From Rattus norvegicus (lineage: Eukaryota > Chordata > Mammalia > Rodentia > Muridae), in the NCBI RefSeq assembly GCF_036323735.1, contig NC_086021.1:160304976-160368975 (forward strand): a stretch of 64,000 nt of DNA, given 5' to 3'. Both the position numbers and the translations under genes were made by a program. The notes under the pieces are model-generated. The model had not been told where the DNA came from and did not search any database. It saw only the letters and a list, made by a program, of their open reading frames with translations. Below, one piece after another: positions 12,823 through 22,713 of the stretch. Positions within the stretch are counted from its first letter, which is position 1. Each line of letters opens with the position of its first letter.

Positions 12823-13154
12823 CCGAAGTAGAAAGCATTGGGAGTTACTTCTGAAAAAGAACTCATTGATTCTAAAAGGATATCTTTGCCCATGACTGTC
12901 GTTTCTTAATCACATTTCTACAGTGGATGGCTTCTGTGACAATAGATTCCCTGTTTTCACTCTACTTTTACAGTGTATATTCAATTTATATTTTTATTAG
13001 TGAATATTTTATTACACAAAGTAAAGGAATTCCCTATGATATTTTAGTGTATAAATGTGGACTTTGACCATATTCTTTCCCTCTACTTTTTTCTTATTTC
13101 TCTTTCCATATCCTAGAAGATTCCTTTTTACTTAAAAGCCTCACTATGAACTTT
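12822..13154. other. Unassigned AT-rich DNA
   Basis: No gene or repeat recognised. It is the left flank of the B2-like SINE shared by segments A, B and C, but it is not the LINE-1 that lies at that place in B and C. Confidence 0.4.
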
Positions 13155-13345
13155 ATAATATATTTTTTTAAACTTTAAAAAAATTATTTCTTCATTCATG
13201 AGTGCTCTGTCTTCATGTATACCTGCTGCCAGAAGAGGGCATCAGATCCCTTTTATCAATGGTGATTAATCACCATGTGTTTGCCGAGAACTGAACTTAG
13301 GACCTCTGGAAGGACAGCCAATGTCATCTCACCAGCCTATAATGT
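13155..13345 (-). repeat. Degenerate B2 SINE shared by duplicated segments A, B and C
   Basis: Minus-strand B2 (TCTCACCAGCCTATAATG at its 5' end, ATGAGTGCTCTGTCTTCATG towards the tail). The same element is at about 48245-48420 (plus) and 60690-60840 (minus), so it predates the segment duplication. Family recognised as B2 from the tRNA-related head. Confidence 0.65.
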
Positions 13346-13391
13346 ATTTTTAATTAAGTATTATTTTTTGTGGCAATTTGTATTTCATTTT

Positions 13392-13485
13392 TTTTTCTTT
13401 TCTTTTTTTCGGAGCTGGGGACTGAACCCAGGGCCTTGTGCTTGCTAGGCAAGCGCTCTACCGCTGAGCTAAAATCCCCAACCCC
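13392..13485 (-). repeat. ID SINE
   Basis: Reverse complement of the ID core, from T-rich tail and CGGAGCTGGGGACTGAACCC to GAGCTAAAATCCCCAACCCC. Near-perfect 13-bp target-site duplication TGTATTTC(A/G)TTTT at 13379-13391 and 13486-13498. Confidence 0.95.
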
Positions 13486-13519
13486 TGTATTTCGTTTTTA
13501 AAAAAACTTTTTTGTCTCT

Positions 13520-13710
13520 TTTTTAAATTTATTTTTTATGCACATTGGTAATTTGACTACATGTATGTCTGTTTGAGGGTGTCAGATCCTCTGGAACAGG
13601 AGTTAATGACAGTTGAGAGCTGCCACGTGGGCGCTGTGAATTGAACCCAGGTCCTCTGGTAGAGCAGCCAGTGCTCTTAACCACTGATCCATCTCTCTAC
13701 TCCTCTTTTT
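13520..13710 (-). repeat. B3/B2-type SINE
   Basis: Minus-strand SINE with GAATTGAACCCAGGTCCTCT, CAGCCAGTGCTCTTAACCAC and the upstream GTGTCAGATCCTCTGGAAC. These are typical of rodent B3. Confidence 0.75.
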
Positions 13711-13711
13711 T

Positions 13712-13713
<2 letters not shown>

Positions 13714-13769
<56 letters not shown>
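13714..13769. repeat. (TC)n microsatellite
   Basis: About 28 TC units between the B3 SINE and an inverted LINE-1 3' UTR segment. Confidence 0.97.
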
Positions 13770-13770
<1 letters not shown>

Positions 13771-13774
13771 ACAC

Positions 13775-14042
13775 TTCAGATTTTATCTACCTACCAGTCA
13801 ACCCTCTGACTCTACCTCACCTCCCATGCTCCCCTCCCTGTCTCCATGAGGATTTCCCCACCCCCTAGCCCTCACCCCATCAGACTTCTCCACTCCTTGG
13901 GGCCTCCAGTCTCTTGAGGGTTAGGTGCATCTTCTCTGACTGAACCCAGACCCGGCAGTCCTCTCCGCTGTGTATGTGATGGTGTATATTAGCTGATGTA
14001 TGCCACCTGGTTGGTGGTCCAGTGTCTGAGAGCTCTTGGAGG
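13775..14042 (-). mobile_element. LINE-1 3' UTR segment, inverted relative to 14043-14985
   Basis: Minus-strand LINE-1 3' UTR of an older rodent type (CCTACCAGTCAACCCTCTGA, GTTGGTGGTCCAGTGTCTGAGAG). It meets a plus-strand LINE-1 3' end at about 14042, with the break at TTAGGTTAATAGATACAG. Confidence 0.65.
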
Positions 14043-14985
14043 TTTAGGTTAATAGATACAGAAAATGTGGTTCATTTGCACAGTGGAATACTACTCCGCT
14101 ATTAAATACAAGGACATCGCGAGTTTTTCAGGCAAATGGATGGAACTAGAAAATGTCATTCTGAGTGAGGTAACTCAGATCCAAAAGGACATGCTTGGTA
14201 GGTACTCACTAATAAGTGGATATTAGCCAAAAAAGTACAGAATACCCAAGATACACTCCACAGAACTCAATAAGATTAACAAGCTGAAGGGCTCAAGTGA
14301 GGGAGAAGAAAACAATCAAAGGCGGGGTGGGGGGGAGTGAGGGAGGGACTAGTGTGGGAAAAGGACAGGGAGGGAAAGAGAAGAACATGATCAGATATTG
14401 GGTGAGGGAAAAGGCCTGAAGCCCTGAGGGCTAGAAGACAGAATGGACACAGGCGACCTCAGGAGGTAGGAGGTGTGTGTGGGGAACCCTCCAGAACGTA
14501 CCAGAAACCCGGGAGGTGAGAGACTCTCAGGACTCAAGGGAGGGGCCTTAGATGAAAGGCCCTACAGTGGGGAGAGGGAACTTGTAGAGCCCACCTCCAG
14601 CAGAAAGACAGGGCGTCAAGTGAGGGACAGGGTTGCCATCCCACAGTCAGTATTCTGACCCCTAATTGTTCCTGACTGAAAGAAATGCAGAAACAAAAAT
14701 GGAGAAGAGCCTGAGGAAAAGGAGGTCCAGTGACAGGTCCAAAGTGGGATCCAGTTCAAGGGGAAGCCCCAAGGCCTGACACTATTACTGAGGTTATGGA
14801 GTGCTCCCAAAAAGAGAGCTATCATGACTGTCTCCAAAATATCCAACAAGCAGCTGAAAGAGTCAAGGGCAGATATTTACAACCAACCAATGGACAGAAG
14901 CTGCTGGCCCCTTTGGTTGAATTAGGGAAAAACTGGAAGAAGATGAGGAGGAGGGCAACCCTGTAGGAGGACCAGTAGGCTAAGT
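14043..14985 (+). mobile_element. LINE-1 3' end (ORF2 terminus plus 3' UTR)
   Basis: Begins in the last part of ORF2 (AGAAAATGTGGTTCATTTGC, GCAAATGGATGGAACTAG, TCACTAATAAGTGGATATTAGC) and continues through a long purine-rich 3' UTR to about 14985. The ORF2 remnant is not open. It was inserted into segment A between the shared SINE and the body of the segment; B and C lack it. Confidence 0.8.
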
Positions 14986-15597
14986 AAATTTTTAAAACTT
15001 ATTAGATATGTTCTTTGTTGGTCTACAAAGCCATAATATCCTTTAAGATTAAGCATTACATATGTAAAATATTAACAATATCTAAGATATTGCCTTTCAA
15101 TATTAAAACTCTGGATTTGTCATTATTTCTACCATTCATAAAGTTTATAGGCTATTTAAAAACAGTGTTTTCTATACAAGGACATTCAACTCTCAGTGAA
15201 AAGAATATTATGAAAGGACAGATACTGGCATAATTAATAATATCATAATAAATACATTTAGGTCAAACTTTTGGTTGGGCAGAACTAACAAGAAATATAA
15301 CATCATGTGCGTCATTTGATAAAATTGAAAATTATAGGTCTTTTCATTGCCATTTCCATAAAAATATTTTTATTGGAAATCCAAAAATCCATTTGGAAAA
15401 TATTCCATTAAATCCTCTTTATATTAGGGAGACTCTTTTACTTTTATTAATGCTTTTAAAAAATCATGCATGTGCTCTTAGTTTTGAAATTTTTATTTTG
15501 CGTCTCTCAACTTAACCTATGACCTCTTTGTCTTTAATTATTTTTGCTATATGGTGCAAGAGTGTATCTTCTAGGAAGCTCTAACCATAACTCTTTT

Positions 15598-15689
15598 TTT
15601 TTCTTTTCTTTTCTTCGGAGCTGGGGACCGAACCCAGGGCCTTGCGCTTGCTAGGCAAGTGCTCTACCACTGAGCTAAATCCCCAACCC
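15598..15689 (-). repeat. ID SINE private to segment A
   Basis: Minus-strand ID with 14-bp target-site duplication ACCATA(A/T)CTCTTTT at 15584-15597 and 15690-15703. Segment C has the single empty-site sequence ACCATAACTCTTTT at about 61668, so this copy landed after A and C separated. Confidence 0.95.
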
Positions 15690-16789
15690 ACCATATCTCT
15701 TTTAACAATGGGGTTTTCTAGACAAGATCTGAATGTTGACAACCCAAGTTGCTGTGCCAGCACGGTCAGGGGAATTCTCATAAGTCCACTACATGAAGTG
15801 TTAGAGGCAATTAATGAGTACCAAGAGCGGGAAAACCAGTGTTCTCTAGGGTTGAGCCCTCTAATGGGTTATCCAATACTAGTGGTTTGTCAGCCCTAAA
15901 AATATTTACAAATGAGAAACACTAATGAACTCAGCCAGTTATAACTAAAGAGGGAAATTTAACTAAAGAGGGAAATTTCTCAGGACCTACCAAGTAGGTG
16001 TGAGGCCTTACGCTAAGCCCTGTGCATGTGATAACCTCATTGGAGGAAGGTTACATTTAGGTGTATAAGGAAGAACCAGGCAGGACAAGCCAGTTCCCAG
16101 TCATGCCCATCTTATGCCCACTGGACAGCCCTGAATGTCAGCCCAGCATTCTGACTCCTCTGCTGTTGGAGAAATCCTAGTACAGCAGTCTTTATCCCCA
16201 AGTGCTTTTGTGCCAACAATAGCAGAGGATTCCCAATCAGTCTATTTATGGTGATAATCGACAACAATCATTTCTGGATGTTCCAACTCATTCTGAGAAT
16301 AAAGACAATACCTGGGCAATTTGGGCAATCTGCCTTCCATGAACTAGGCACCCTCCCACCCTGAAAAAGTGCTGACTGGGCATAATCCACATTTTAGTGA
16401 TTTATCTAGAATTCAGTACTTACTCACCCACACTCTAGGATTTTCAAAATTCACTTGGTGTATTACATCGCCAATATTTCACTTTCTGTCACATATAAAC
16501 AAGTTCTCTCTTTTCTAGAATGCAAACAGCTGTGCAATTGACACATCTGGAATTCTGGAGGACCTAGGAATACACAGCTCTTCTTGACGGTGCCATGAAC
16601 TTCATTACAAACCACTTGGATCTTCGGGAAGCCAGTATTACAAACCCACATCCTCCACTGGGAAAACTGAGGTTCACTTTGTGCTTATTAAGCACACTTC
16701 AAGTTGGAGTGTCATTCTACCTGAGGTGATGACATCAGTCTTTCTAGCAATGACATGTGGGAGAAATGGGCCTTGCATGCTTCCAATCC

Positions 16790-16935
16790 TTGTTGCTGCC
16801 TGGGGCCCATAGGCTTCTGGATAAGGCAGTGTGTGTGCACTATTTTTGAGTGCAAAGGCTTCTGGGTAACACAGTTGACAGCTTTGCTGTTGCTCATACA
16901 CAAAGGCTTCTAGATGATGCAGCTGTGGGCAGTGC
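16790..16935. repeat. 45-bp minisatellite, three degenerate units (copy A)
   Basis: Units are marked by (C/A)AAAGGCTTCTGG-type motifs at about 16812, 16855 and 16905. The same minisatellite has five units in B and four in C. Confidence 0.6.
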
Positions 16936-17408
16936 TGCTGCTTGGACACGAACCCCTGTAGACCTTGGGGCTATGAGCTTAGGGACCTTGTTATTTCAGG
17001 TGAAAGGAGATTAAATGTAGTGGATGTCTAAAATCTTTAACTATCTAAAATATAGACATTTAAGTAAAATGTCTAAAATCTACCCAATACAAGTATTCGC
17101 TGCAGGAGACTGTTAGTGTTCATTTTTTCCTTTCAATGATCCTCCTGTGTACACGTCTTGGACTTTTCAACTGTTTGTAGTAGACAATGTAGCACAGTCT
17201 CATTTGTGTACTTGCTTTGTAAAGTCACTAACAGCTTTTGCTGCCCGTTATGTTTTTGTTCATGTCTGAAGCATGATACTCCATGTTTTTAAAGATTCCC
17301 TTTATTATTACCGAAAGAGATCTCAGCAATTGATGGTGGGATGGGGTCAGGGAAGGAAGGTGGAGTTCGATTACTAAGACTGATGTAACCAACTTGGATT
17401 AAAATAAA

Positions 17409-17690
17409 GACTACACATGGAGAGACCCATGGCTCCGGCTGCATATGTAGCAGAGGATGGCCTTGTTGGGCACCAAAGGGAGGAGAAGCCCTTGGCTGGA
17501 CAACTCCCCCCCAGTGTAGGGGAATGTGTGGGAAGGAGTGGGTGGTTGGGGAGGGGGAACACCACCATAGAAGAAGGGGGAGGAGGGGATGGGATAGGGG
17601 GTTAATGGACAGGAGACTGGGAAAGGGAACAACATTTGAAATGTAAATAAAAAATCCAATAAAAATTATTGGGCGAAATAAAAAATAAAA
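17409..17690 (+). mobile_element. LINE-1 3' end, insertion private to segment A
   Basis: Short 5'-truncated LINE-1: ACACATGGAGAGACCCATGG, CAGAGGATGGCCTTGTTGGG, ending ACATTTGAAATGTAAATAAA, CCAATAAAAATT. It interrupts the sequence that in C reads AATTAAGATAAATCTATTGT at about 63153. Confidence 0.9.
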
Positions 17691-18414
17691 TGAAATTAAT
17701 GTATTGCTTCACACACTGGTGTCTAGGAGTTTAGTCAAGGTCTTGTCAGGGTTGGGTACTCTTGAAGCTCTTAGAGAACATGTTAGCTTCAGATGTTGGT
17801 TTGCAATCCGAGGTGTTTCTTGACTTGTTGATTCGCCATCACTACACCATCTGCATGTCTTCACATTAAATCCTCCTGTGTGTTACACTGTGTATGAAAG
17901 CCACTGGATTAGAGCCCACCTCAGTCTCATGAACTCAATTTGATTACATCTTGAAAGATCCTTAATATGGTTTGAATCTGAAATGTGCCCCATAGACTGA
18001 TGTTTAGAATTCTTGGTTGGTCTTTTCTCCACCCTTGGTATTTTGGGAGATTCCGGAAGCTTCTGCACAATGGAAGGTGGCGTTTACTGATTTTGACCCG
18101 TGAAAATATGTTATGGATTGTCTTTGCTTCTGGGACCTCTGCAATGTGTGTGGACAGCTGTGGTCGAGTACACTTTGATGACACCTTTGTAATCAGGCTC
18201 ACAGGCCAAGTAAATATAAACACTGCTATAGGACATCAATATTTTAAAGCCATCTTTTATGTTACTTTTATCAGGAATATGTCACAACTATGCGAAATAA
18301 CTAATACAACCCTAGTTCCAACATTGTTGCATTAATAGGTTCGATAGTTAGAACTTAACATATATTTCTAGGAGCATGGAATTCTACCTACAGAAATAAA
18401 CAATATTTCTTTAA

Positions 18415-18519
18415 AATCTTTTTTTTTTAAATCTTTTTTTTTTCCGGAGCTGGGGACCGAACCCAGGGCCTTGCGCTTCCTAGGTAAGCGCTCTACCACT
18501 GAGCTAAATCCCCAGCCCC
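18415..18519 (-). repeat. ID SINE with perfect target-site duplication
   Basis: Minus-strand ID flanked by ACAATATTTCTTTAA at 18400-18414 and 18520-18534. The T-rich stretch (tail) is duplicated as AATCTTTTTTTTTTAAATCTTTT. The right-hand repeat abuts the 3' end of the minus-strand LINE-1, so the ID probably sits in that element's tail. Confidence 0.95.
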
Positions 18520-19020
18520 ACAATATTTCTTTAATTGGATTTTTTTTATTTACATTTCAAATGTTACCCCCTTTCCCCCACCTAAACACCCACACCTTCT
18601 CACCTCCCTCCCTGACATTCCCGTACACTGAGGTGTCCAGCCTTGGCAGGACACAGGGCTTCTCCTCCCATTGGTGTTCAACAAGGCCATCCTCTGCTAC
18701 ACATGCAGCTGGAGCCAAGGGTCTGCCCATGTGTAGTCTATGGGTAGTGGTTTAGTCCCTGGGAGCTCTGGCTGGTTGGTATTGTTGATTTTATGGTGTT
18801 GCAACCCCTTCAGTTCCTTCAATCCTTTCTCTAACTCCTCCAATGGGGATCCCATTCTCAGTTCAATGGTTTGTTGGTGGCATTAGTCTCTGTATTTGCC
18901 ATGCTCTGGCAGAGCCTCTCAGGAGACAGCTTTATCAGGCTCCTGTCAGCATGCACTTCTTGCCTTCATCAATATTGTCTAGTTTTGTTGTCTGTATGTA
19001 TGTATCTATGTATTATATAT

Positions 19021-19034
19021 ATGTGTGTGTGTGT

Positions 19035-19086
<52 letters not shown>
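19021..19086. repeat. (TG)n(AC)n compound microsatellite with dyad symmetry
   Basis: A short (TG)7-8 run at 19021-19035 is followed directly by about 25 AC units to 19086. The TG arm is complementary to the AC arm. Confidence 0.95.
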
Positions 19087-19088
<2 letters not shown>

Positions 19089-19314
19089 GCTGTAGACCCA
19101 GTTGGGGCAAGCTCTGAATGGCCATTCCTTCAGTCTCTGCTCCAAACTTTGTCTCCATTTCCCTTACTATGAATATTTTGTTCCCCCTTTTAAGGAGGAC
19201 TGAAGCATCCACATTTTGGTCGTCCTTCTCCTTGAGCTTCATGTGGTCTATGGATTGTATCTTGAGTAATTTGAGCGTTTGGGCTAATATCCACTTATCA
19301 ATGAGTGCATACTA

Positions 19315-19322
19315 TGTGTGGT

Positions 19323-19383
<61 letters not shown>

Positions 19384-19412
19384 GAGAGAGAGACAGAGAG
19401 AGAGGGGGGGAG

Positions 19413-19450
<38 letters not shown>
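19315..19450. repeat. (GT)n(GA)n compound microsatellite in LINE-1
   Basis: GT units to about 19345, then GA units with ACAGAG and G7 interruptions to 19450. It lies between the ATGAGTGCATACTATGTGTG and TTGGGTTACCTCA landmarks of the LINE-1 ORF2 end, so it grew inside the element. Confidence 0.95.
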
Positions 19451-19453
<3 letters not shown>

Positions 19454-19975
19454 GGTTACCTCAATCAGGATGATATTTTCTAGTTCATTCCATTTGCCTA
19501 TCAATTTCATGAAGTCATTGTTTTTAATAGCTGAGTAGTAATCCATTTTCTGTATCCATTCCTCTGTTGAAGGGCATTTGAATTCTTTCCAGCTTCTGGC
19601 TATTATAAATAAGGCTGTCATGAACATAGGGCAGCATGTGTCTTTGTTGTATGTTGGACATCTTTTGGGTATATGCCCAGGAGTGGTATAGCTGGGTCCT
19701 CAGGTAGTTCTATGTCCAGTTTTCTGAGGAACCTCCAGACTGATTTCCAGAGCGGTTGTACTAGCTTGCAATCCCACCAACAATGGAAGCGTGTTCCTCT
19801 TTCTCCACATCTCACCAGTATCTGCTGTCACCTGAGTTTTTGATCTTAGCCATTCTGACCGGTGTGTGGTGGAATCTCAGGGTTGTTTTGATTTGCATTT
19901 CCCCAATGACTTAGGGTGTTGACCATTTCTTTAGGTGGTGAGCTGCCATTTGGCATTCCTCAGTTGAGAATATGG

Positions 19976-20299
19976 GTACCAAGAGCTGTGGGACCACTTC
20001 AGCTCCAGGCACATGCAGAAACAAAAAGGGTCATGTCCCAGACCGCTCCTCCGTGTGTATCCTGAGGCCTCCAGCTGGGTTACTAGGAACATAAGAGTTG
20101 GGCTTACCTCTGCTCTCAGGTGTCAGCGCTCCTGGCAACTGGCTTTCAGCTCTGGGTGCAGGCAGAAACTGGAAGGAGGAATCTTTCTTAAAATCAATCC
20201 CTTACAGCTTTGGTTAATAAGGGGGAACCTGTCATAGATTATACAAGAATCCAAAGCAGGCCATTTTAGGGAGATCACGTGCTAGTTACTTAACTTGTT
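19976..20299. other. Unassigned; internal duplication and similarity to about 30335-30430
   Basis: AGCTCCAGGCACATGCAGAAAC (about 20000) and AGCTCTGGGTGCAGGCAGAAAC (about 20149) look like an internal repeat. From 20215 onward it resembles 30335-30430 (GATCACGTGCTAGTTA versus GATCATCTGCTAGTTA, then TGGCTCCTGACA). It may be part of an unnamed interspersed repeat. Confidence 0.4.
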
Positions 20300-21480
20300 G
20301 CATTATGGCTCCTGACAAACAAGGGTTTTCCTTTGTGTGTTTTATGTGTGCTGCCACCTTCTACCATGTAAGAAAACTCAGCAAATTAAGTAGTCAGACT
20401 CATACTCCTCCTCACCTTCGCACTCTAGTATATACTAACTTTCTTATTTTCAACAGTATCTCAAACAAAGATCCATGCTATTTCCTTTCTGATATCCTGT
20501 AGGGATGTTGCTCTTTTGAACTTTTGTGTTCCCAGGCAGCAGGCTGAGAAACTCTGCTGCCTTTGCAGCATGTATGACCTCGTGCTGGGGCTTCCAAAGG
20601 ATTTCTGGGACCATACCCAAAAGGGGCCAACGCCTGAGGCCAGCTTTTTCTGCACAGTGAAGTGCTGCATAGGGCAGGAGAGGCCCCTCAAGCCCAAACT
20701 CACTGGATGGAAGAGGGATACACACATGATGCTCCCTTGCTCAAGCCACGGGGAAGGCATGATTGGCTAACACTTGGTAATTTACCAAAACCCCTTGTTT
20801 TCAGGTCTCCTTGGGGGAAAGGCTCCTGCTGATTGACAGGGAAGTGGCACCAGAGTCACTTAGTAGCACATCACCAGATGAACTGTGAGCAATAAGACAG
20901 GAAAAGTGTCCTGGTCCCAGCAGCACCCAGAGCCTTACCCTGACCCTTAGCCGTGACAGGAGCCTGGAGGAGGCAGCTGGGGGAACTTCCTCACTGGGGC
21001 AGTTCCTCTCTGTCCTGGAGGTAACCAAGTGGTCAGCGCAAGGTGTTTCTCAAAGCTCTTGTATTCACCACCTCTACTGTGTGCATGGAGCAAGGAGAGA
21101 CAGCTGGTGTTACTGACCCCTTGATCACCTAGGAATGGACGCCATTTCCCCACTAGGAAGTCTCAAGAAAGACTGCCATCTTCCAGAGTCAGACATCCAG
21201 AATCCTGACAGTCACGTTGGGGTTTATGTTGGCATCACAGACAGCAGTGACAGTAGCCAATGCCTGCAGAGCTGAACCATTCTCAAGGGACTCAGAGTTT
21301 GAAAACTGAGAGGTTACTGATGTTAGGTATTGTGTGTCTGGGTAAAGATCAGCCACCTGGGAAGTGCACGGAGAACTGGGCACCATGCTGTGCCTGCAGA
21401 AGTGTCACCAAGAGTGCCATGCACAGGAACTTTGAAAAAACCTCCATGTTTGCAGAACAGAGATGAATATCTTCTATTAA
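20300..21480 (+). repeat. 1.2-kb duplicated block, copy E1
   Basis: Colinear with 41190-42350 in the same orientation. Paired anchors are TTCTTATTTTCAACAGTAT at about 20440 and 41318, TTCTGATATCCTGTA(G/A)GGATGTTGCT at about 20489 and 41364, and CCCAGGCAGCAGGCT at 20531 and 41408. CACAGGAAC near the right ends gives a further anchor. Open frames differ between the copies, so there is no support for a gene. The nature of the block (unnamed repeat, old gene piece or LTR) is unknown. Confidence 0.7.
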
Positions 21481-22517
21481 AAGAAGTGTTATTGTCCACT
21501 TCAGATGCCAAATGCCACCACTATTCCTTCATACACCAACTCGTCATTGTAGTCCCTGAGTCAATGCAGCAGCAAGCCCCCCCCTTCCTGCTCCAGCCTA
21601 AGGTCGCAGGGACATAATTCCCCACCCCCAACAACTGTCAGAATGGCAAAGAAATTGTCAAAATGTCAGCTCCTGTCAAAGTAGCTGCACTGGGACATCT
21701 CCTCAGTCTGGAGCACTCACAGGATCTGTCCACTGGGGCACATTGCCTGTCCACACGAAGTTTCTTGACTTGAACTGTCCAAGCTGCAACACTTTTTCTC
21801 AGTCTACTGCAGTCCTGAGGCTCTGTATAAGCTCTTGACACCTATCCTGCCTCAGCCTACAGCCTTTGTGAGAGGCCACTTCAGGCACTCTGCCACAGGA
21901 GCTGTCCACAGTGGCAGCAGCTACTCTCCTGCCTCCCCAACAGTCCAGCAGTGATGGCACCTCAGCAAAAGCCAGCTGCAGCCAGGAAGGAATTTCCAGC
22001 CTAAGCCACAGGCCAATTAAGAGAATAGGAAGTGAAAAGAAGCCATCAATCCCTGAGCAGGAACACTCCCCCCCCCCCAATTCCTGAATATCCCATTAAA
22101 CTCACCAATCCCTAAGCAGGAATACCCAGCAATCCCTGTCCAGGAAAACCCACCAATTCCTGAGCTCTCCAAGCTCAGGACTTGAAATCCCAACCCATTC
22201 TTACCCTGGAAATCTCTGCCCTGAGAAATGCTGACCCCTTAAATCGTGTGTAAGTACTCCCCCTTGTTCCATTCCTTACTGTCTGCTCCCAGAAGCAGAG
22301 GGTAGCCACCCCTGGATTTCTCCCTTCAATGAATCTCTTTCATGTTTTCTCCCTGCTGTGACTCTGTTGTTTGAGGGAACCAAGAAGAAGAGAAGCAATG
22401 ACAAGGAGAAAAGCAGGAGCCAGGCTGAGATCTTAAGCTCCTCAGCTTAGTTGCGGGTACCCTCCCATGGGAGCTGCAGTGCTTCTGTTGAGGAGGGGTT
22501 TTCTCAGAGCCATGTCA
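21481..22517. other. Unassigned GC-richer DNA; possible LTR-like part at about 22080-22440
   Basis: Cytosine-rich, with ACTCCCCCCCCCCC at 22066-22078. It contains short repeats of CACCAATCCCTAAGCAGGAA type. Around 22240-22380 (CTCCCCCTTGTTCC, TGAATCTCTTTCATG) has the feel of an LTR 3' half, but no matching partner or primer-binding site was found. No gene is seen. Confidence 0.3.
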
Positions 22518-22713
22518 TTCCTGGGGTCCCATGTCTCAGGATAGTCTTTCCCTGGGACACTGTCCTCCCTCAGGGCTGTGTGGTTCCTGGGCCTTCATGT
22601 CTCAGGATACCTTCCACTGGGATACCTTCTCCCCTCAGTACTATATGGTTCCTGGGCTGCCGAGTCCCTGGATACCCTTCCATCTCGGTAGAAACATTCA
22701 CAATTATACTATT
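22518..22713. repeat. 65-66-bp tandem repeat, three degenerate units
   Basis: TTCCTGGG(G/C) begins units at 22518, 22584 and 22649. Each is followed by a CAT/GAGTCTCAGGATA or CCTGGATAC-type motif and a CCTCAG motif. Confidence 0.7.

Larger units (their letters stand above)
14990..18399 (+). repeat. Duplicated segment, copy A (body)
   Basis: Colinear with C (60546-63815) and, inverted, with B (46087-48430). Anchors include TTATTTCTACCATTCATAAAG at about 15124 and CCATTTGGAAAATATTCCATTAAATCCTC at about 15387. The sequence TGTGCAATTGACACATCTGG is at about 16531, and GGTTTGCAATCCGAGGTGTT at about 17798. Its last part (17960-18330) is an old repeat like 28755-29065. A carries its own ID and LINE-1 insertions and an 18-bp tandem duplication at 15943-15978. 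No open frame is conserved across A, B and C, so I see no gene in it. Confidence 0.85.
18535..19975 (-). mobile_element. LINE-1 3' part (ORF2 C-terminus plus 3' UTR)
   Basis: Minus strand. The 3' UTR (18535-19300) includes CATTTCAAATGTTACCCC at the tail end. The ORF2 C-terminal coding remnant (19450-19840) has a readable piece with the conserved CPSTEEWIQKMDYYSAIKNN motif and the histidine/cysteine-rich GERGTRFHCWWDCKLVQPLW segment. Two microsatellites interrupt it. The 5' end is truncated near 19975. Confidence 0.9.

Noticed and set aside
20516..20770. 84-codon frame in block E1 as a gene
   Set aside because: The E2 copy has indels that change the frame, so there is no conservation of coding sense.
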